From positions 104,420 through 168,419 of the forward strand of contig NZ_JAATOO010000010.1 in NCBI RefSeq assembly GCF_011806575.1: a stretch of 64,000 bases of DNA, given 5' to 3'. Positions 39,724 through 48,841 of the stretch are shown here, piece by piece (the stretch's first letter is position 1; each line of letters starts with the position of its first letter). The position numbers and the translations under genes were made by a program. The stretch comes from Vibrio hepatarius (GTDB taxonomy: Bacteria > Pseudomonadota > Gammaproteobacteria > Enterobacterales > Vibrionaceae). Under the pieces are notes generated by a model that saw only the letters and a list, made by a program, of their open reading frames with translations, was not told the DNA's origin and ran no database searches.

Positions 39724-39752
39724 CTTGAAAAATGGACATCCTGTCACCATTT
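39724..39752 (+). promoter_or_regulatory. sigma-32-type heat-shock promoter for hslR-hslO
   Basis: CTTGAAA (39724-39730), 14 bases, then CACCATTT (39745-39752). The sigma-32 consensus is CTTGAAA-N13-14-CCCCATNT, so the -35 is perfect and the -10 has one mismatch. It lies about 48 bases ahead of the hslR start. The downstream genes are heat-shock genes in E. coli. Confidence 0.75.
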
Positions 39753-39800
39753 TTACAACAGCATTAATCTAGCTAGATTCATTAGAGGTCATTTTCCACA

Positions 39801-40187
39801 ATGAGTTCCCAAACAGAAGCGGTCAGACTCGATAAGTGGTTATGGGCTGCACGTTTCTATAAAACACGCTCAATTGCGCGAAATATGGTCGATGGTGGCA
39901 AAGTCCACTATAATGGCCAGCGTAGTAAGCCGAGTAAGGCAGTCGAGCTCGGTGCAGTTATCACTCTTCGCCAAGGCAATGAAGAGAAAACCATTGTTAT
40001 CGAAAAGATTTCTGATCAACGTCGTGGTGCACCAGAAGCTCAGACGCTCTATAAAGAGACGACTGAAAGCATTGCTAAGCGCGAGGAAAACGCCACACGA
40101 CGTAAACTCCACGCTCACAACCCTAGCCCTGATCGTCGTCCAGATAAAAAACAGCGTCGCGACATCATCAAATTTAAACATCAATAA
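39801..40187 (+). CDS. hslR: ribosome-associated heat-shock protein Hsp15
   Basis: Hsp15 binds free 50S subunits that carry a stalled nascent chain and helps recycle them. The 128-residue protein has an S4-type RNA-binding domain (about 9-70; VRLDKWLWAARFYKTRSIARNMVDGGKVHYNGQ region) and a basic C-terminal tail ending in RRDIIKFKHQ. A sigma-32-like promoter is directly upstream. It is 27 bases ahead of hslO and forms a heat-shock operon with it. Confidence 0.95.
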   Translation: MSSQTEAVRLDKWLWAARFYKTRSIARNMVDGGKVHYNGQRSKPSKAVELGAVITLRQGNEEKTIVIEKISDQRRGAPEAQTLYKETTESIAKREENATRRKLHAHNPSPDRRPDKKQRRDIIKFKHQ

Positions 40188-40214
40188 GTACCAGACGTAC
40201 TAGGAATAAACTCC

Positions 40215-41090
40215 ATGGCAAACAATGTATTAAACCGCTACCTTTTTGAAGACCTATCAGTACGTGGCGAGTTGGTGCAATTGGATGAAGCATACCAACG
40301 TATTATCACTAGCAAGGAATACCCAGCAGCACTAAAGAACCTGCTAGGTGAGCTACTTGTCTCGACGACACTGCTAACCGCAACGCTGAAGTTTGAAGGC
40401 TCTATCACCCTGCAGCTGCAAGGCGACGGTCCGGTATCACTGGTCGTAATCAACGGTGACAACAATCAGCAAGTACGTGGTGTGGCGCGTTGGGACGGCG
40501 ATATCGCTGACGACGCAAACATCCATGACATGATGGGTAAAGGTTACCTAGTGATCACTATCGAGCCAAAACAGGGCGAGCGTTACCAAGGTATCGTCGG
40601 TCTTGAAGGTAGTAGCCTAGTTGAGATTCTGGAAGGTTACTTCGAAAAATCTGAGCAGTTAAAAACTCGCCTTTGGATTCGCACTGGCGAACACGAAGGT
40701 AAAGCGCACGCAGCGGGTATGCTTATTCAAGTTATGCCAGATGGCACCGGCACAGTGGAAGATTTCGAGCACCTTGAACAGCTAACCAGCACAGTGAAAG
40801 ATGAAGAGCTGTTCACTTTGGAAGCAAATGAGCTGTTGTACCGTCTGTACAACCAAGACAAGGTACGCTTGTTCGAACCTCAACAAGTTGCGTTCCATTG
40901 TGGTTGTTCTCGTGAGCGCAGCGGCGCAGCGATCGTGACCCTTGATCGCGCGGAAGTCAATGACATGTTGAGCGAGTCTGGCTCAATTTCTTTACATTGT
41001 GATTACTGCGGCACGAATTATTCGTTCGACGAATCTGACGTAGCTGAGCTGTTTGAACAGGCGACTTCAAGCAATAAAACGCTGCATTAA
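40215..41090 (+). CDS. hslO: redox-regulated chaperone Hsp33
   Basis: Hsp33 is a holdase chaperone switched on by oxidation with loss of zinc, for example by bleach. The 291-residue protein has the N-terminal dimerisation domain and the C-terminal redox switch with all four zinc cysteines: C229, C231 ([10 protein letters not shown]) and C262, C265 ([11 protein letters not shown]). It shares the heat-shock operon with hslR and ends at a clear terminator. Confidence 0.97.
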   Translation: MANNVLNRYLFEDLSVRGELVQLDEAYQRIITSKEYPAALKNLLGELLVSTTLLTATLKFEGSITLQLQGDGPVSLVVINGDNNQQVRGVARWDGDIADDANIHDMMGKGYLVITIEPKQGERYQGIVGLEGSSLVEILEGYFEKSEQLKTRLWIRTGEHEGKAHAAGMLIQVMPDGTGTVEDFEHLEQLTSTVKDEELFTLEANELLYRLYNQDKVRLFEPQQVAFHCGCSRERSGAAIVTLDRAEVNDMLSESGSISLHCDYCGTNYSFDESDVAELFEQATSSNKTLH

Positions 41091-41126
41091 TTCACATAGT
41101 TTATCAAGCACGTAATTTACCCATCA

Positions 41127-41154
41127 AAAAGCCAGCGCAATGCTGGCTTTTTTG
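41127..41154 (+). terminator. terminator after hslO
   Basis: AAAAAGCCAGC, loop GCAAT, GCTGGCTTTTTTG. Clear intrinsic terminator. Confidence 0.9.
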
Positions 41155-41237
41155 TGATCCAGCCCTTGCTATGTCTAGCCTTTCCTGTAATAAAACAACT
41201 GGTTAATTTTAATCAATTAATAACCGTTTTGCTCTAG

Positions 41238-41251
41238 CGCAAAGCTTTGCG
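41238..41251. promoter_or_regulatory. perfect 14-bp palindrome upstream of pckA
   Basis: CGCAAAGCTTTGCG is its own reverse complement and lies 179 bases before the pckA start. The rest of the 41155-41430 gap is AT-rich with no gene or recognised site. Operator role is inferred only. Confidence 0.3.
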
Positions 41252-41430
41252 TGCACGATACACTAATCAGGCCAATATGTGATGCGTCGCTGAAAGCCCC
41301 ATAATAAGCAAGGGTATTTTTTGAGCTATATCCCTGTTTTAACTTAGGCCCATTGCTAGCATGGTGAGCAGACAAAAATAAAAAGATACTTACAAAATCC
41401 CTACAAAATATTTCCGATAAGGAGCACCCA

Positions 41431-43059
41431 ATGACCGTTATGGAACATACAAAAGCGGCAACAATTGACCTTACTAAACACGGGCTACACAACGTAAAAG
41501 AGGTTATTCGTAACCCAAGTTACGAAGTGTTGTTTGAGGAAGAAACTCGCCCTGAGCTAGAAGGTTACGAAAAAGGCGTAGTCACAAACCTTGGCGCAGT
41601 CGCTGTGGATACCGGTATTTTTACTGGCCGCTCACCAAAAGATAAGTACATCGTGAAAGATGCCACCACTGAAGAACACATGTGGTGGACATCAGACGCG
41701 GTGAAAAACGACAACAAACCGATCTCGCAAGAGATTTGGAACGACCTTAAAGAGCAGGTAACAGACCAGCTTTCGGGTAAACGTGTGTTTGTTATCGATG
41801 GTTACTGTGGTGCTAACCCTGATACTCGCCTAAGCATCCGTGTGATTACTGAGGTTGCCTGGCAAGCGCACTTCGTGAAGAACATGTTCATCCGCCCAAC
41901 AGAAGCGGAGCTTGAAACATTCGAACCAGACTTCGTCGTCATGAATGGCGCGAAATGCACGAACAAGAAGTGGAAAGAGCACGGTCTTAACTCTGAAAAC
42001 TTCACGGTGTTTAACCTGACTGAACGTACTCAGCTTATTGGCGGTACTTGGTACGGCGGTGAAATGAAGAAAGGTATGTTCGCGATGATGAACTACTTCT
42101 TACCGCTGAAAGGTATTGCATCAATGCACTGTAGTGCCAACATGGGCAAAGACGGCGACGTCGCGATCTTCTTCGGCCTATCTGGTACAGGTAAAACCAC
42201 ACTATCTACCGATCCAAAACGTGCACTTATCGGTGATGACGAGCACGGCTGGGACGACGACGGCGTATTCAACTTCGAAGGTGGTTGTTACGCGAAAACC
42301 ATCAAGCTATCGAAAGAAGCAGAACCAGACATCTACAACGCAATCCGTCGTGATGCACTGCTAGAAAACGTCACGGTACTTTCAGACGGTACGATCGATT
42401 TTGACGATGGTTCAAAAACGGAAAACACTCGCGTGTCTTACCCAATTGAGCACATCGAAAACATCGTTAAGCCAGTATCGAAAGGCGGTCACGCGAATAA
42501 AGTGATCTTCTTGTCAGCGGACGCATTTGGTGTTCTACCGCCAGTATCTAAGCTAACTCCAGAGCAAACTAAGTACCACTTCCTATCTGGTTTTACTGCG
42601 AAGCTAGCGGGTACTGAGCGTGGCATCACCGAGCCAACGCCAACCTTCTCTGCATGTTTTGGCGCAGCGTTCCTAACGCTACACCCAACCAAGTACGCTG
42701 AAGTCTTAGTTAAACGTATGGAAGCAGCAGGCGCGCAAGCTTACCTAGTCAACACAGGCTGGAACGGCAGCGGCAAACGTATCTCTATCCAAGATACGCG
42801 CGGCATCATCGACGCAATCCTAGACGGTTCAATTGAAGACGCGGAAACCAAGCACATCCCTATCTTCAACCTAGAAGTACCGACGGCACTGCACGATGTA
42901 GACCCAACAATCCTTGACCCACGTGATACTTACGTTGACCCACTACAATGGGAAAGCAAAGCAAAAGACCTTGCGACACGCTTCATCAACAACTTTGATA
43001 AGTACACAGACAACGAAGAAGGTAAATCACTCGTTGCGGCTGGCCCTCAGCTTGATTAG
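41431..43059 (+). CDS. pckA: phosphoenolpyruvate carboxykinase (ATP)
   Basis: PckA converts oxaloacetate and ATP to PEP, the entry step of gluconeogenesis. The 542-residue length fits the ATP-type family. Motifs include [13 protein letters not shown] near the start, the kinase-1a P-loop [12 protein letters not shown] (about 248-259), the metal and nucleotide loop [20 protein letters not shown] (about 266-285), and [18 protein letters not shown]. The ATG follows AAGGAGCACCCA. It is a single-gene unit ending in a strong terminator. A perfect palindrome lies in the upstream gap. Confidence 0.98.
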   Translation: MTVMEHTKAATIDLTKHGLHNVKEVIRNPSYEVLFEEETRPELEGYEKGVVTNLGAVAVDTGIFTGRSPKDKYIVKDATTEEHMWWTSDAVKNDNKPISQEIWNDLKEQVTDQLSGKRVFVIDGYCGANPDTRLSIRVITEVAWQAHFVKNMFIRPTEAELETFEPDFVVMNGAKCTNKKWKEHGLNSENFTVFNLTERTQLIGGTWYGGEMKKGMFAMMNYFLPLKGIASMHCSANMGKDGDVAIFFGLSGTGKTTLSTDPKRALIGDDEHGWDDDGVFNFEGGCYAKTIKLSKEAEPDIYNAIRRDALLENVTVLSDGTIDFDDGSKTENTRVSYPIEHIENIVKPVSKGGHANKVIFLSADAFGVLPPVSKLTPEQTKYHFLSGFTAKLAGTERGITEPTPTFSACFGAAFLTLHPTKYAEVLVKRMEAAGAQAYLVNTGWNGSGKRISIQDTRGIIDAILDGSIEDAETKHIPIFNLEVPTALHDVDPTILDPRDTYVDPLQWESKAKDLATRFINNFDKYTDNEEGKSLVAAGPQLD

Positions 43060-43084
43060 TGACATCGGCTTCAAATAGCTGTCT

Positions 43085-43111
43085 AAGCCCCTCTTTTGAG
43101 GGGCTTTTTGT
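43085..43111 (+). terminator. terminator after pckA
   Basis: AAGCCCCTC, loop TTTT, GAGGGGCTT then TTTG. Strong hairpin. Confidence 0.9.
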
Positions 43112-43207
43112 TGCCTCTGTGTGCAAAATGTTTCAAGCTAAGCACACTGACTCTGTATCTGGTAGTTAGAACATCGTAAGCGAACAGGAATTCGGGAAGG
43201 TCTTAGT

Positions 43208-45148
43208 TTGAAGAGAATATTACTGCTGAGTACGATCATGGTTGTTGCCTTGCTTAGCTTAAGTGCGCTCTCTTTGTTTGCCCTGCTCCAAACCCGCTAC
43301 GCGACAGACACGGTCAACTTGCTTTTTAAACACCTAACGCCTTACCACCTCGTCACCCAGAACGTTAACTATACGCCTCCGCTTCAATTAGAGCTCAACG
43401 ATGTTGAAATCAAATCCGAGCGCAGTAGTGTGCAAATCCCTAAGCTGACGTTGTGGCTGAATCCGTATCTGTTGAATAACGGCAAAGTCGCGTTTGACTC
43501 CATGCTGATCGAAGGGGCCAATATCGACCTGCAGCACTTTGACTTAACGCTACTCAAGCCTTTTTACTTGAACCATCTAGCGCTCAATTACGTCGACATC
43601 TCAAGCCACCACTGGTCTGCACGCGGAGTCAGCCTTCAAGTCAAACAGCCTGTTTGGCAAGATAATACTCAAACTCTCCCGTATGGTGACATTCAACTTT
43701 CGGCAAAGCAGCTCTACACCCGTGGCGAGGCACTCGACGACTTGTTGGTTGACGCTAAGTATCAAGCTTCTGACAGCACCCTCTACGGCATGTCTTTCAA
43801 TTGGCGCGGGGCGAACGTTTCCGGTCAGGCAGAGCAATATCAGAGTGGCTGGTCGTTGGTCAATGTCACCGTCAACCAACTGCAACTGACCAGCGCAACA
43901 CCCGCAGAGCAATTGCTAACTACCTTAGACTCGCTCAGCTTACCGATCTCTCACATCAACAGCTTAGACATTCTCAGCAGCAGTTTTGACTATGCTGGCT
44001 GGCGCTTCGAACAGCTCGATGCCTCACTGGAAAACCTGTCTCTTGAACGCTCACTCTGGCAACAGCAGCAAGGCTATCTATCGTTTAACGCCGATAGTGT
44101 GACCTATCAGGATTTACAGTTAATTACTCCAACGGCCAAATTGGCGGTTAGCGACAAGGGAATCACGTTTGACGAGTTCGATGCAGACTTCAAACAAGGT
44201 CGTGTTCAACTGGAAGGGCTGATCTCACCGTCTCATGTTCAGCTCAAACAACTACGTATGTCTGGGATTAAATGGCTAGAGAACACCTCTGAATTGGTAA
44301 GTTCGCTGCAGCGGGCAGCGCGGTCGTTGAAAACGTTGTCGATTGACGAGCTGGATGTCAACAACGGCCAAATCATCCAAATTGAGCGTAAACCCTATTG
44401 GCAGTTGTCCGGTGTGAATATCGAAGGTGAGCAGCTTTCACTGATTAAAGACGGAAAAGCGGGTTTCTTTAACGGCCAATTAGAGGTGACCGCCAACAAC
44501 GCCAGCTTGGAGCAGCTACTGACTACTCAGGCGGTGATTCGCGCCTCGTCCCAGCAAGGCGATGTCCGTTTAGAGCGCGCGTTTCTCCCCCTTCCCTCAG
44601 GCTATATCGAAGCCAATGGAAAATGGGATCAAACCACACTCAGCGCACCATGGGCGTTTTCCCTACATGGTGACGGCATTCCACTTGAGCAAGCATGGAT
44701 TCAATCGCGTTTACCATTCTCATTAAGCGGGTTAGCGGAAATAGAGCTCGACCTTTCGGGACTGTCTGGCGATTACTCTATGCTGGCGCACAGCGCATCA
44801 GGCAAGGTTAAAGCACAAATCCGTCAAGGCATAATAGATGCTAAAAGTTCCGATGGTGAGGTGACTTTTACGCAGCCATGGCCTCTGGAAGTGATTGACG
44901 TCACCGCCGACCGAGGCCGGATCCGTATCCAATCTCAGGCAGAGAAAGGCGCGCTGGTTGGCCAGCTTGATTTAACCAAACCGCAATTTGGCACCTTGAT
45001 TCTGAATATCAACCAAGAGTGCCAACAATTGTGGTCAGAGATTTTCGACTTAACCAATGTCATTAGCCAGGTTTGCCCCGAGCCAAATGTTGACCAAGCT
45101 GAAAGCAACGATCACACGGTCAACTCACCGTCTAACTTAGATTTGTAA
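43208..45148 (+). CDS. AsmA family protein
   Basis: The 646-residue protein has an N-terminal membrane anchor (about 5-25) and a long periplasmic beta-rich region like AsmA, a family now seen as bridge-like lipid carriers between the membranes. The start is TTG at 43208 behind GGAAGG; no ATG fits nearby. AsmA-type features include repeated GNIxxxNGKV-like and LDLSGLSGDYS segments and the conserved QAQIRQGIID-type stretch near 535. Its end overlaps the fabY gene on the other strand by 37 bases. It is single, and its precise lipid role is unknown. Confidence 0.82.
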   Translation: MKRILLLSTIMVVALLSLSALSLFALLQTRYATDTVNLLFKHLTPYHLVTQNVNYTPPLQLELNDVEIKSERSSVQIPKLTLWLNPYLLNNGKVAFDSMLIEGANIDLQHFDLTLLKPFYLNHLALNYVDISSHHWSARGVSLQVKQPVWQDNTQTLPYGDIQLSAKQLYTRGEALDDLLVDAKYQASDSTLYGMSFNWRGANVSGQAEQYQSGWSLVNVTVNQLQLTSATPAEQLLTTLDSLSLPISHINSLDILSSSFDYAGWRFEQLDASLENLSLERSLWQQQQGYLSFNADSVTYQDLQLITPTAKLAVSDKGITFDEFDADFKQGRVQLEGLISPSHVQLKQLRMSGIKWLENTSELVSSLQRAARSLKTLSIDELDVNNGQIIQIERKPYWQLSGVNIEGEQLSLIKDGKAGFFNGQLEVTANNASLEQLLTTQAVIRASSQQGDVRLERAFLPLPSGYIEANGKWDQTTLSAPWAFSLHGDGIPLEQAWIQSRLPFSLSGLAEIELDLSGLSGDYSMLAHSASGKVKAQIRQGIIDAKSSDGEVTFTQPWPLEVIDVTADRGRIRIQSQAEKGALVGQLDLTKPQFGTLILNINQECQQLWSEIFDLTNVISQVCPEPNVDQAESNDHTVNSPSNLDL

Positions 45149-46041
45149 TCAGGGATCAACATATAGGTGCCAACGAACTCCACCGCGGCGGCATCACCAC
45201 TGTAGATAGTGACATGAATAACAATCCGAGCTTTACGCCCCGATGCTAATCGGTCTAAGTCACCACTGATACCATCTAAAGAGGTCGCCGCGACCGGATT
45301 TTGCATCACGGGATGGCGGTAGCGAATCTGACTATCAGCCAAAACAATATCGCCTTGCAAATTGCGCTCTTTAAGCAGCAACCAAGTCATGCCCCAGCCG
45401 GTTAACGTTGCCAGCGTAAACGCCGAGCCTGCAAATAGCGTATTGTGAGGGTTGAGGTTAGGGTTCAGCTGCGCGCAACACTCAAACTGGTAGCCAGTAT
45501 ATTGGTTGATTTTGATGCCCATCTTATCGCTGATTGGGATTTGGCTTTCCCAGCGCTCTTGGAGCTCGGCGCACCATTCTGGTTTACGTAAGACATTAGC
45601 CATCGGGTCGAGCGGCTTGACCATCTGTTGGTGGCGTACCGGGCCACGTTCGTCAGTCAGCTCACCACGGCGCTCAAAGCCATTCTTTTCATAGAACGAG
45701 ATTGCGTCTTCGCGCGCGTTACATACTAATCGCTTAACGCCTTCCTGACGCGCTAGCGACTCGAGCGCCACCAGCACCAAAGAACCCATGCCTTTATTGC
45801 GACGAGAGCCTTTTACCGCCATGTAGCGAATTTGGCCTTCGTTGTCCGGCGTAATGTACAAGCGCCCGATCGCCATTGGACGTCCGCGCCCGTCGACAAT
45901 CATGCGGTGAAAGCTCATCGGGTCATATTCGTCGCGTTCAGAGCCGAGCGGCATGCGCCAAGGCTCACGCAGCATCTGCCAGCGAAAGTGATAATACTTG
46001 TTAAGTTGGTTATCCGTTTTTGGAGTGATCAGCTTAAACAT
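45112..46041 (-). CDS. fabY: GNAT acetyltransferase fused to a YiiD-type hotdog thioesterase domain
   Basis: The ATG at 46041 behind AAAAAGGAA gives 309 residues; the open frame extends 9 codons more. The N-terminal GNAT domain (about 1-150) has the acetyl-CoA loop IRYMAVKGSRRNKGMGSLVL and the AISFYEKNGFERRGE segment. The C-terminal YiiD_C hotdog domain (about 160-305) has NPHNTLFAGSAFTLATLTGWG. E. coli YiiD has been reported as FabY, able to start fatty acid synthesis. The yihY-dtd-yiiD order matches E. coli. The role here follows from family; the acyl substrate is not determined. Confidence 0.88.
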   Translation of the reverse strand: MFKLITPKTDNQLNKYYHFRWQMLREPWRMPLGSERDEYDPMSFHRMIVDGRGRPMAIGRLYITPDNEGQIRYMAVKGSRRNKGMGSLVLVALESLARQEGVKRLVCNAREDAISFYEKNGFERRGELTDERGPVRHQQMVKPLDPMANVLRKPEWCAELQERWESQIPISDKMGIKINQYTGYQFECCAQLNPNLNPHNTLFAGSAFTLATLTGWGMTWLLLKERNLQGDIVLADSQIRYRHPVMQNPVAATSLDGISGDLDRLASGRKARIVIHVTIYSGDAAAVEFVGTYMLIPDYKSKLDGELTV

Positions 46042-46155
46042 AAAATTCCTTTTTATCACTGCCACCAAATATCCATTTAGCCGCAGTATTTCATCTCAGA
46101 GCTTACTGTCGCTCGTTGATACTAATATGTCCAAATTATTACTGTGATAACGGTG

Positions 46156-46590
46156 CTAAACCTGCAACCAAAATGTCACTGGTCCATCATTAACCAAAGA
46201 GACTTTCATGTCGGCAGCAAAACGGCCGCGCTCGGTTGGTAACACAGTCTGGCACAAGTCCGCAAAGTGCTCGTAGAGGCGCTCGGCTTCACTTGGGTGT
46301 GCGCCGCGAGAAAAACCCGCGCGAGTCCCTTTTTTAGTATCGGCAGGCAATGTGAACTGCGACACCACCAAGACTTTACCACCGACTTGTTGCACGTTGA
46401 GGTTCATCTTACCTTCGTCATCTTCAAAAACACGGTAAGTCGTAACACGTTCCACCAAACGTTTTGATTTGGCTTCATCATCGTCCTTTTCCACCCCCAG
46501 TAGAACAAGTAGACCTTTGTCGATCTCTCCTACCACTTCACCATCTACGCGTACTGCTGCCTCACTTACTCTCTGGATCAGGGCTATCAC
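46156..46590 (-). CDS. dtd: D-aminoacyl-tRNA deacylase
   Basis: Dtd removes D-amino acids (and glycine on tRNA-Ala) from misacylated tRNA. The 144-residue protein has the [21 protein letters not shown] start, the active-site [18 protein letters not shown] segment (about 75-92) and the closing [11 protein letters not shown] (GPVTFWL, cis-Gly-Pro). It overlaps the yihY-type gene upstream by 29 bases and precedes fabY; the same cluster occurs in E. coli. Confidence 0.96.
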   Translation of the reverse strand: MIALIQRVSEAAVRVDGEVVGEIDKGLLVLLGVEKDDDEAKSKRLVERVTTYRVFEDDEGKMNLNVQQVGGKVLVVSQFTLPADTKKGTRAGFSRGAHPSEAERLYEHFADLCQTVLPTERGRFAADMKVSLVNDGPVTFWLQV

Positions 46591-47506
46591 TTTGACTTCC
46601 TTTCTCTATTTGGGATGTTTGTGGTGAGCATTTTACCACTTCTTCTTCGGTTACGCGCCAGTGCTCTTTTTCGCCCAACGCGGCGGTGACTTCTGCACCG
46701 ATCAACACTATCAACCAACACAAGTAGACCCAAACAAACAGAATTGGAATCGCCGCCAGAGCCCCGTAAATTAGCTGGTAAGACGGAAACTGGGTAATGT
46801 ATAGGGCAAAGCCTTTTTTACTCGCTTCAAACAACAACGCAGCGATAATTGCACCAATCACCGCGTGGGAGAAATAGACTTTCTTGTTTGGCACCAACAA
46901 GTACAAACCGACAAACGCCGAAAACGAGAGTAAGAATGGCAGCCAGCGTAGGAAAAACTCAAACGCGCTCGAAATGGTATTACTTTCAAGGATTTTTAAC
47001 GACGTGATATAAGAGGTCGCGACGATACTTGCTCCGACCAATATCGGGCCGAGCGTCAGCACCATCCAGTACATCGAAAACGAAAACACCGCGCGACGCT
47101 TTTTCTTTACTCGCCAGATATAGTTCAGGTTTTTGTCGATGTTAGAAATCAGCATCAGTGCAGCAACAAACAAAAATGCACCGCCCACCGCAGTCATCTT
47201 GCCTGTATTGGCGATAAAATCGAATAAGGCACTCTTCACCGCATCACCTGCAGCGGGGACAAAATGGGTGATCAGGAAGTCCTGAATAACATCACCAACG
47301 TTACTAAACACTGGGAACGAAGATAACACCGACAGCAACACCGTCATCATAGGTACGAGTGAGAGCAAACTGATGTAGGCCAAGTAGCCGGCGTTTACGT
47401 TCACACGGTCATGCGCCATCCTAGTCAAAAGATATTGTCCAAAGGCAAGCCCTTCCTTACCCATTTGCTCGAATTTCAACTTGTAACTCCCAAACGACTC
47501 GGTCAT
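46562..47506 (-). CDS. YihY/UPF0761 family inner-membrane protein
   Basis: The 314-residue protein has about six membrane helices and the family signature [23 protein letters not shown] near residue 31-53. Older annotations call the family RNase BN, but that activity belongs to another gene in E. coli. Function is unknown. The C-terminal tail is cytoplasmic, charged and Ser/Pro-rich. It heads the yihY-dtd-fabY cluster and overlaps dtd by 29 bases. Its start lies only 35 bases from the divergent DUF2959 gene, and the start codon choice is uncertain (a second Met is at residue 15). Confidence 0.88.
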   Translation of the reverse strand: MTESFGSYKLKFEQMGKEGLAFGQYLLTRMAHDRVNVNAGYLAYISLLSLVPMMTVLLSVLSSFPVFSNVGDVIQDFLITHFVPAAGDAVKSALFDFIANTGKMTAVGGAFLFVAALMLISNIDKNLNYIWRVKKKRRAVFSFSMYWMVLTLGPILVGASIVATSYITSLKILESNTISSAFEFFLRWLPFLLSFSAFVGLYLLVPNKKVYFSHAVIGAIIAALLFEASKKGFALYITQFPSYQLIYGALAAIPILFVWVYLCWLIVLIGAEVTAALGEKEHWRVTEEEVVKCSPQTSQIEKGSQSDSPDPESK

Positions 47507-47541
47507 CCTAGCACCATAATTCTAAAGAAAAGGACACATTC

Positions 47542-48183
47542 ATGCCGTACTTACTGGCTTTGGTATTATCCATTTTTACCCTAACAGGTTGTCAATCCGC
47601 CTATTATTCAGCAATGGAACAAGTAGGCTACCACAAACGAGACATCATGGTAGATCGCGTTGAAGAAGCCAAAGAGTCACAACAAGAGGCTCAACAAGAG
47701 TTTAGCAGCGCGCTCGAAGCCCTTTCAGCCCTGACTCAGTTCGACGGCGGAGAGCTGGAAAGCGTCTACAACAAGATCAACGACAAGTACCAAGACAGTG
47801 AAAGTGCTGCAGAAGAAGTGCGTGAGCGTATCGCCGCCATTGAGGATGTGTCTGAAGCTCTGTTCGACGAATGGCAAGACGAGCTCGAACTCTACACCAA
47901 CCGCTCATTACGCCGTGCGAGCGAACAGAAATTGCGTGAAACCCGCACTTCATACAACACCATGCTCAAAGCTATGAAACGCGCCGAACAGAAAATGACG
48001 CCGGTACTCAACACACTCCGTGACAACACTTTGTATTTAAAGCATAACCTAAACGCGAGTGCGGTTGGTGCACTCCAAGGCGAATTTTCAAACTTAGAAC
48101 AAGATATTCAGTACGCAATTAAGCAAATGAACGCGGCAATCGCCGAATCAGACAAGTTCCTACAAAAACTGAATCAAAAATAA
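47542..48183 (+). CDS. DUF2959 lipoprotein
   Basis: The 213-residue protein has a lipoprotein signal peptide with lipobox LTGC (Cys17). The mature part is mainly helical, with long coiled-coil stretches (about 40-100 and 130-205) rich in Glu, Gln and Ala. It matches the DUF2959 family, found in gamma-proteobacteria, with no known role. Ser at the +2/+3 positions (CQSAYY) would favour outer-membrane sorting. It is divergent from the yihY-type gene with starts 35 bases apart. Confidence 0.83.
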   Translation: MPYLLALVLSIFTLTGCQSAYYSAMEQVGYHKRDIMVDRVEEAKESQQEAQQEFSSALEALSALTQFDGGELESVYNKINDKYQDSESAAEEVRERIAAIEDVSEALFDEWQDELELYTNRSLRRASEQKLRETRTSYNTMLKAMKRAEQKMTPVLNTLRDNTLYLKHNLNASAVGALQGEFSNLEQDIQYAIKQMNAAIAESDKFLQKLNQK

Positions 48184-48216
48184 TCAGATTTGGCTGACCT
48201 CCTCATTCGAGGAGGT

Positions 48217-48762
48217 TTAGCCACTCATCATTGCTTCGCTAGCCAGTGCTCGGCGGATAAATGCCACCCGCTCAGTAACACTTCCCCACGGCACTTCTAC
48301 CACTTGATAACCTAGCTCAGAGTAGCTTTCCACCAGTCGTTGATGAATGTGCAGCGCTTCCTCAAAGCTATGTGGGCGCACAGCGTCTTGAACATAAATC
48401 GACGCTTCAGGCGCACAGGCAAACACTTGTCGATGGTAACCCGCACTACCAGAAATAAACGCTTGTGGAACTTCGCAGCCACCCACTCGCAGGTAGGCGA
48501 CGATGTCAGGGATCGCTCGGTCCATAAACGCGACCTTATGTTCGAGCGCACAACGTTTTTGTTCCATCATTAGTTCAAGACACAAGTTGGCGAACTCAGG
48601 GAGATTGGTCCACGGTAGTATACCGTTATCCCGACGGCTTTGTTGCTCAATCAAAGTACGCGAACTCTCCGCATAGGTCGTATAGCCTTCCTCAGCCAAC
48701 GCATTTAATAGCGTTGTTTTTCCAGCTCCGGGGCCACCAGTAATGATGATTGGTAACATCAC
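48217..48762 (-). CDS. AAA_28-like P-loop ATPase/nucleotide-binding protein
   Basis: The 181-residue protein starts with a Walker A motif, ITGGPGAGKTTLLNAL (about 7-22), followed by a Walker B-like AFMDRAIPDIVAYL (about 79-92) and a C-terminal helical part. The pattern fits the AAA_28 / small ATP-binding kinase-like family. No partner gene is adjacent; it is between a lipoprotein gene and typA. The substrate is not known. A second Met at residue 2 may be the start. Confidence 0.78.
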   Translation of the reverse strand: MMLPIIITGGPGAGKTTLLNALAEEGYTTYAESSRTLIEQQSRRDNGILPWTNLPEFANLCLELMMEQKRCALEHKVAFMDRAIPDIVAYLRVGGCEVPQAFISGSAGYHRQVFACAPEASIYVQDAVRPHSFEEALHIHQRLVESYSELGYQVVEVPWGSVTERVAFIRRALASEAMMSG

Positions 48763-48785
48763 CTTTCTCCTCTCTAGAGATTAAA

Positions 48786-48818
48786 AAGGGCGAGAAGTTT
48801 CCTTCTCGCCCTTTTCTA
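48786..48818. terminator. terminator between the P-loop ATPase gene and typA
   Basis: AAGGGCGAGAAG, loop TTTC, CTTCTCGCCCTT with T- and A-tracts. The A-rich left side gives a T-tract on the minus strand, so it ends typA; the right side is also T-rich. Confidence 0.85.
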
Positions 48819-48841
48819 TTTTGCTTACTTACCGTGGCTAA

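Noticed and set aside
41270..41290. Possible CRP site TGTGATGCGTCGCTGA upstream of pckA
   Set aside because: Only one half matches TGTGA; the other half (GCTGA) is poor.
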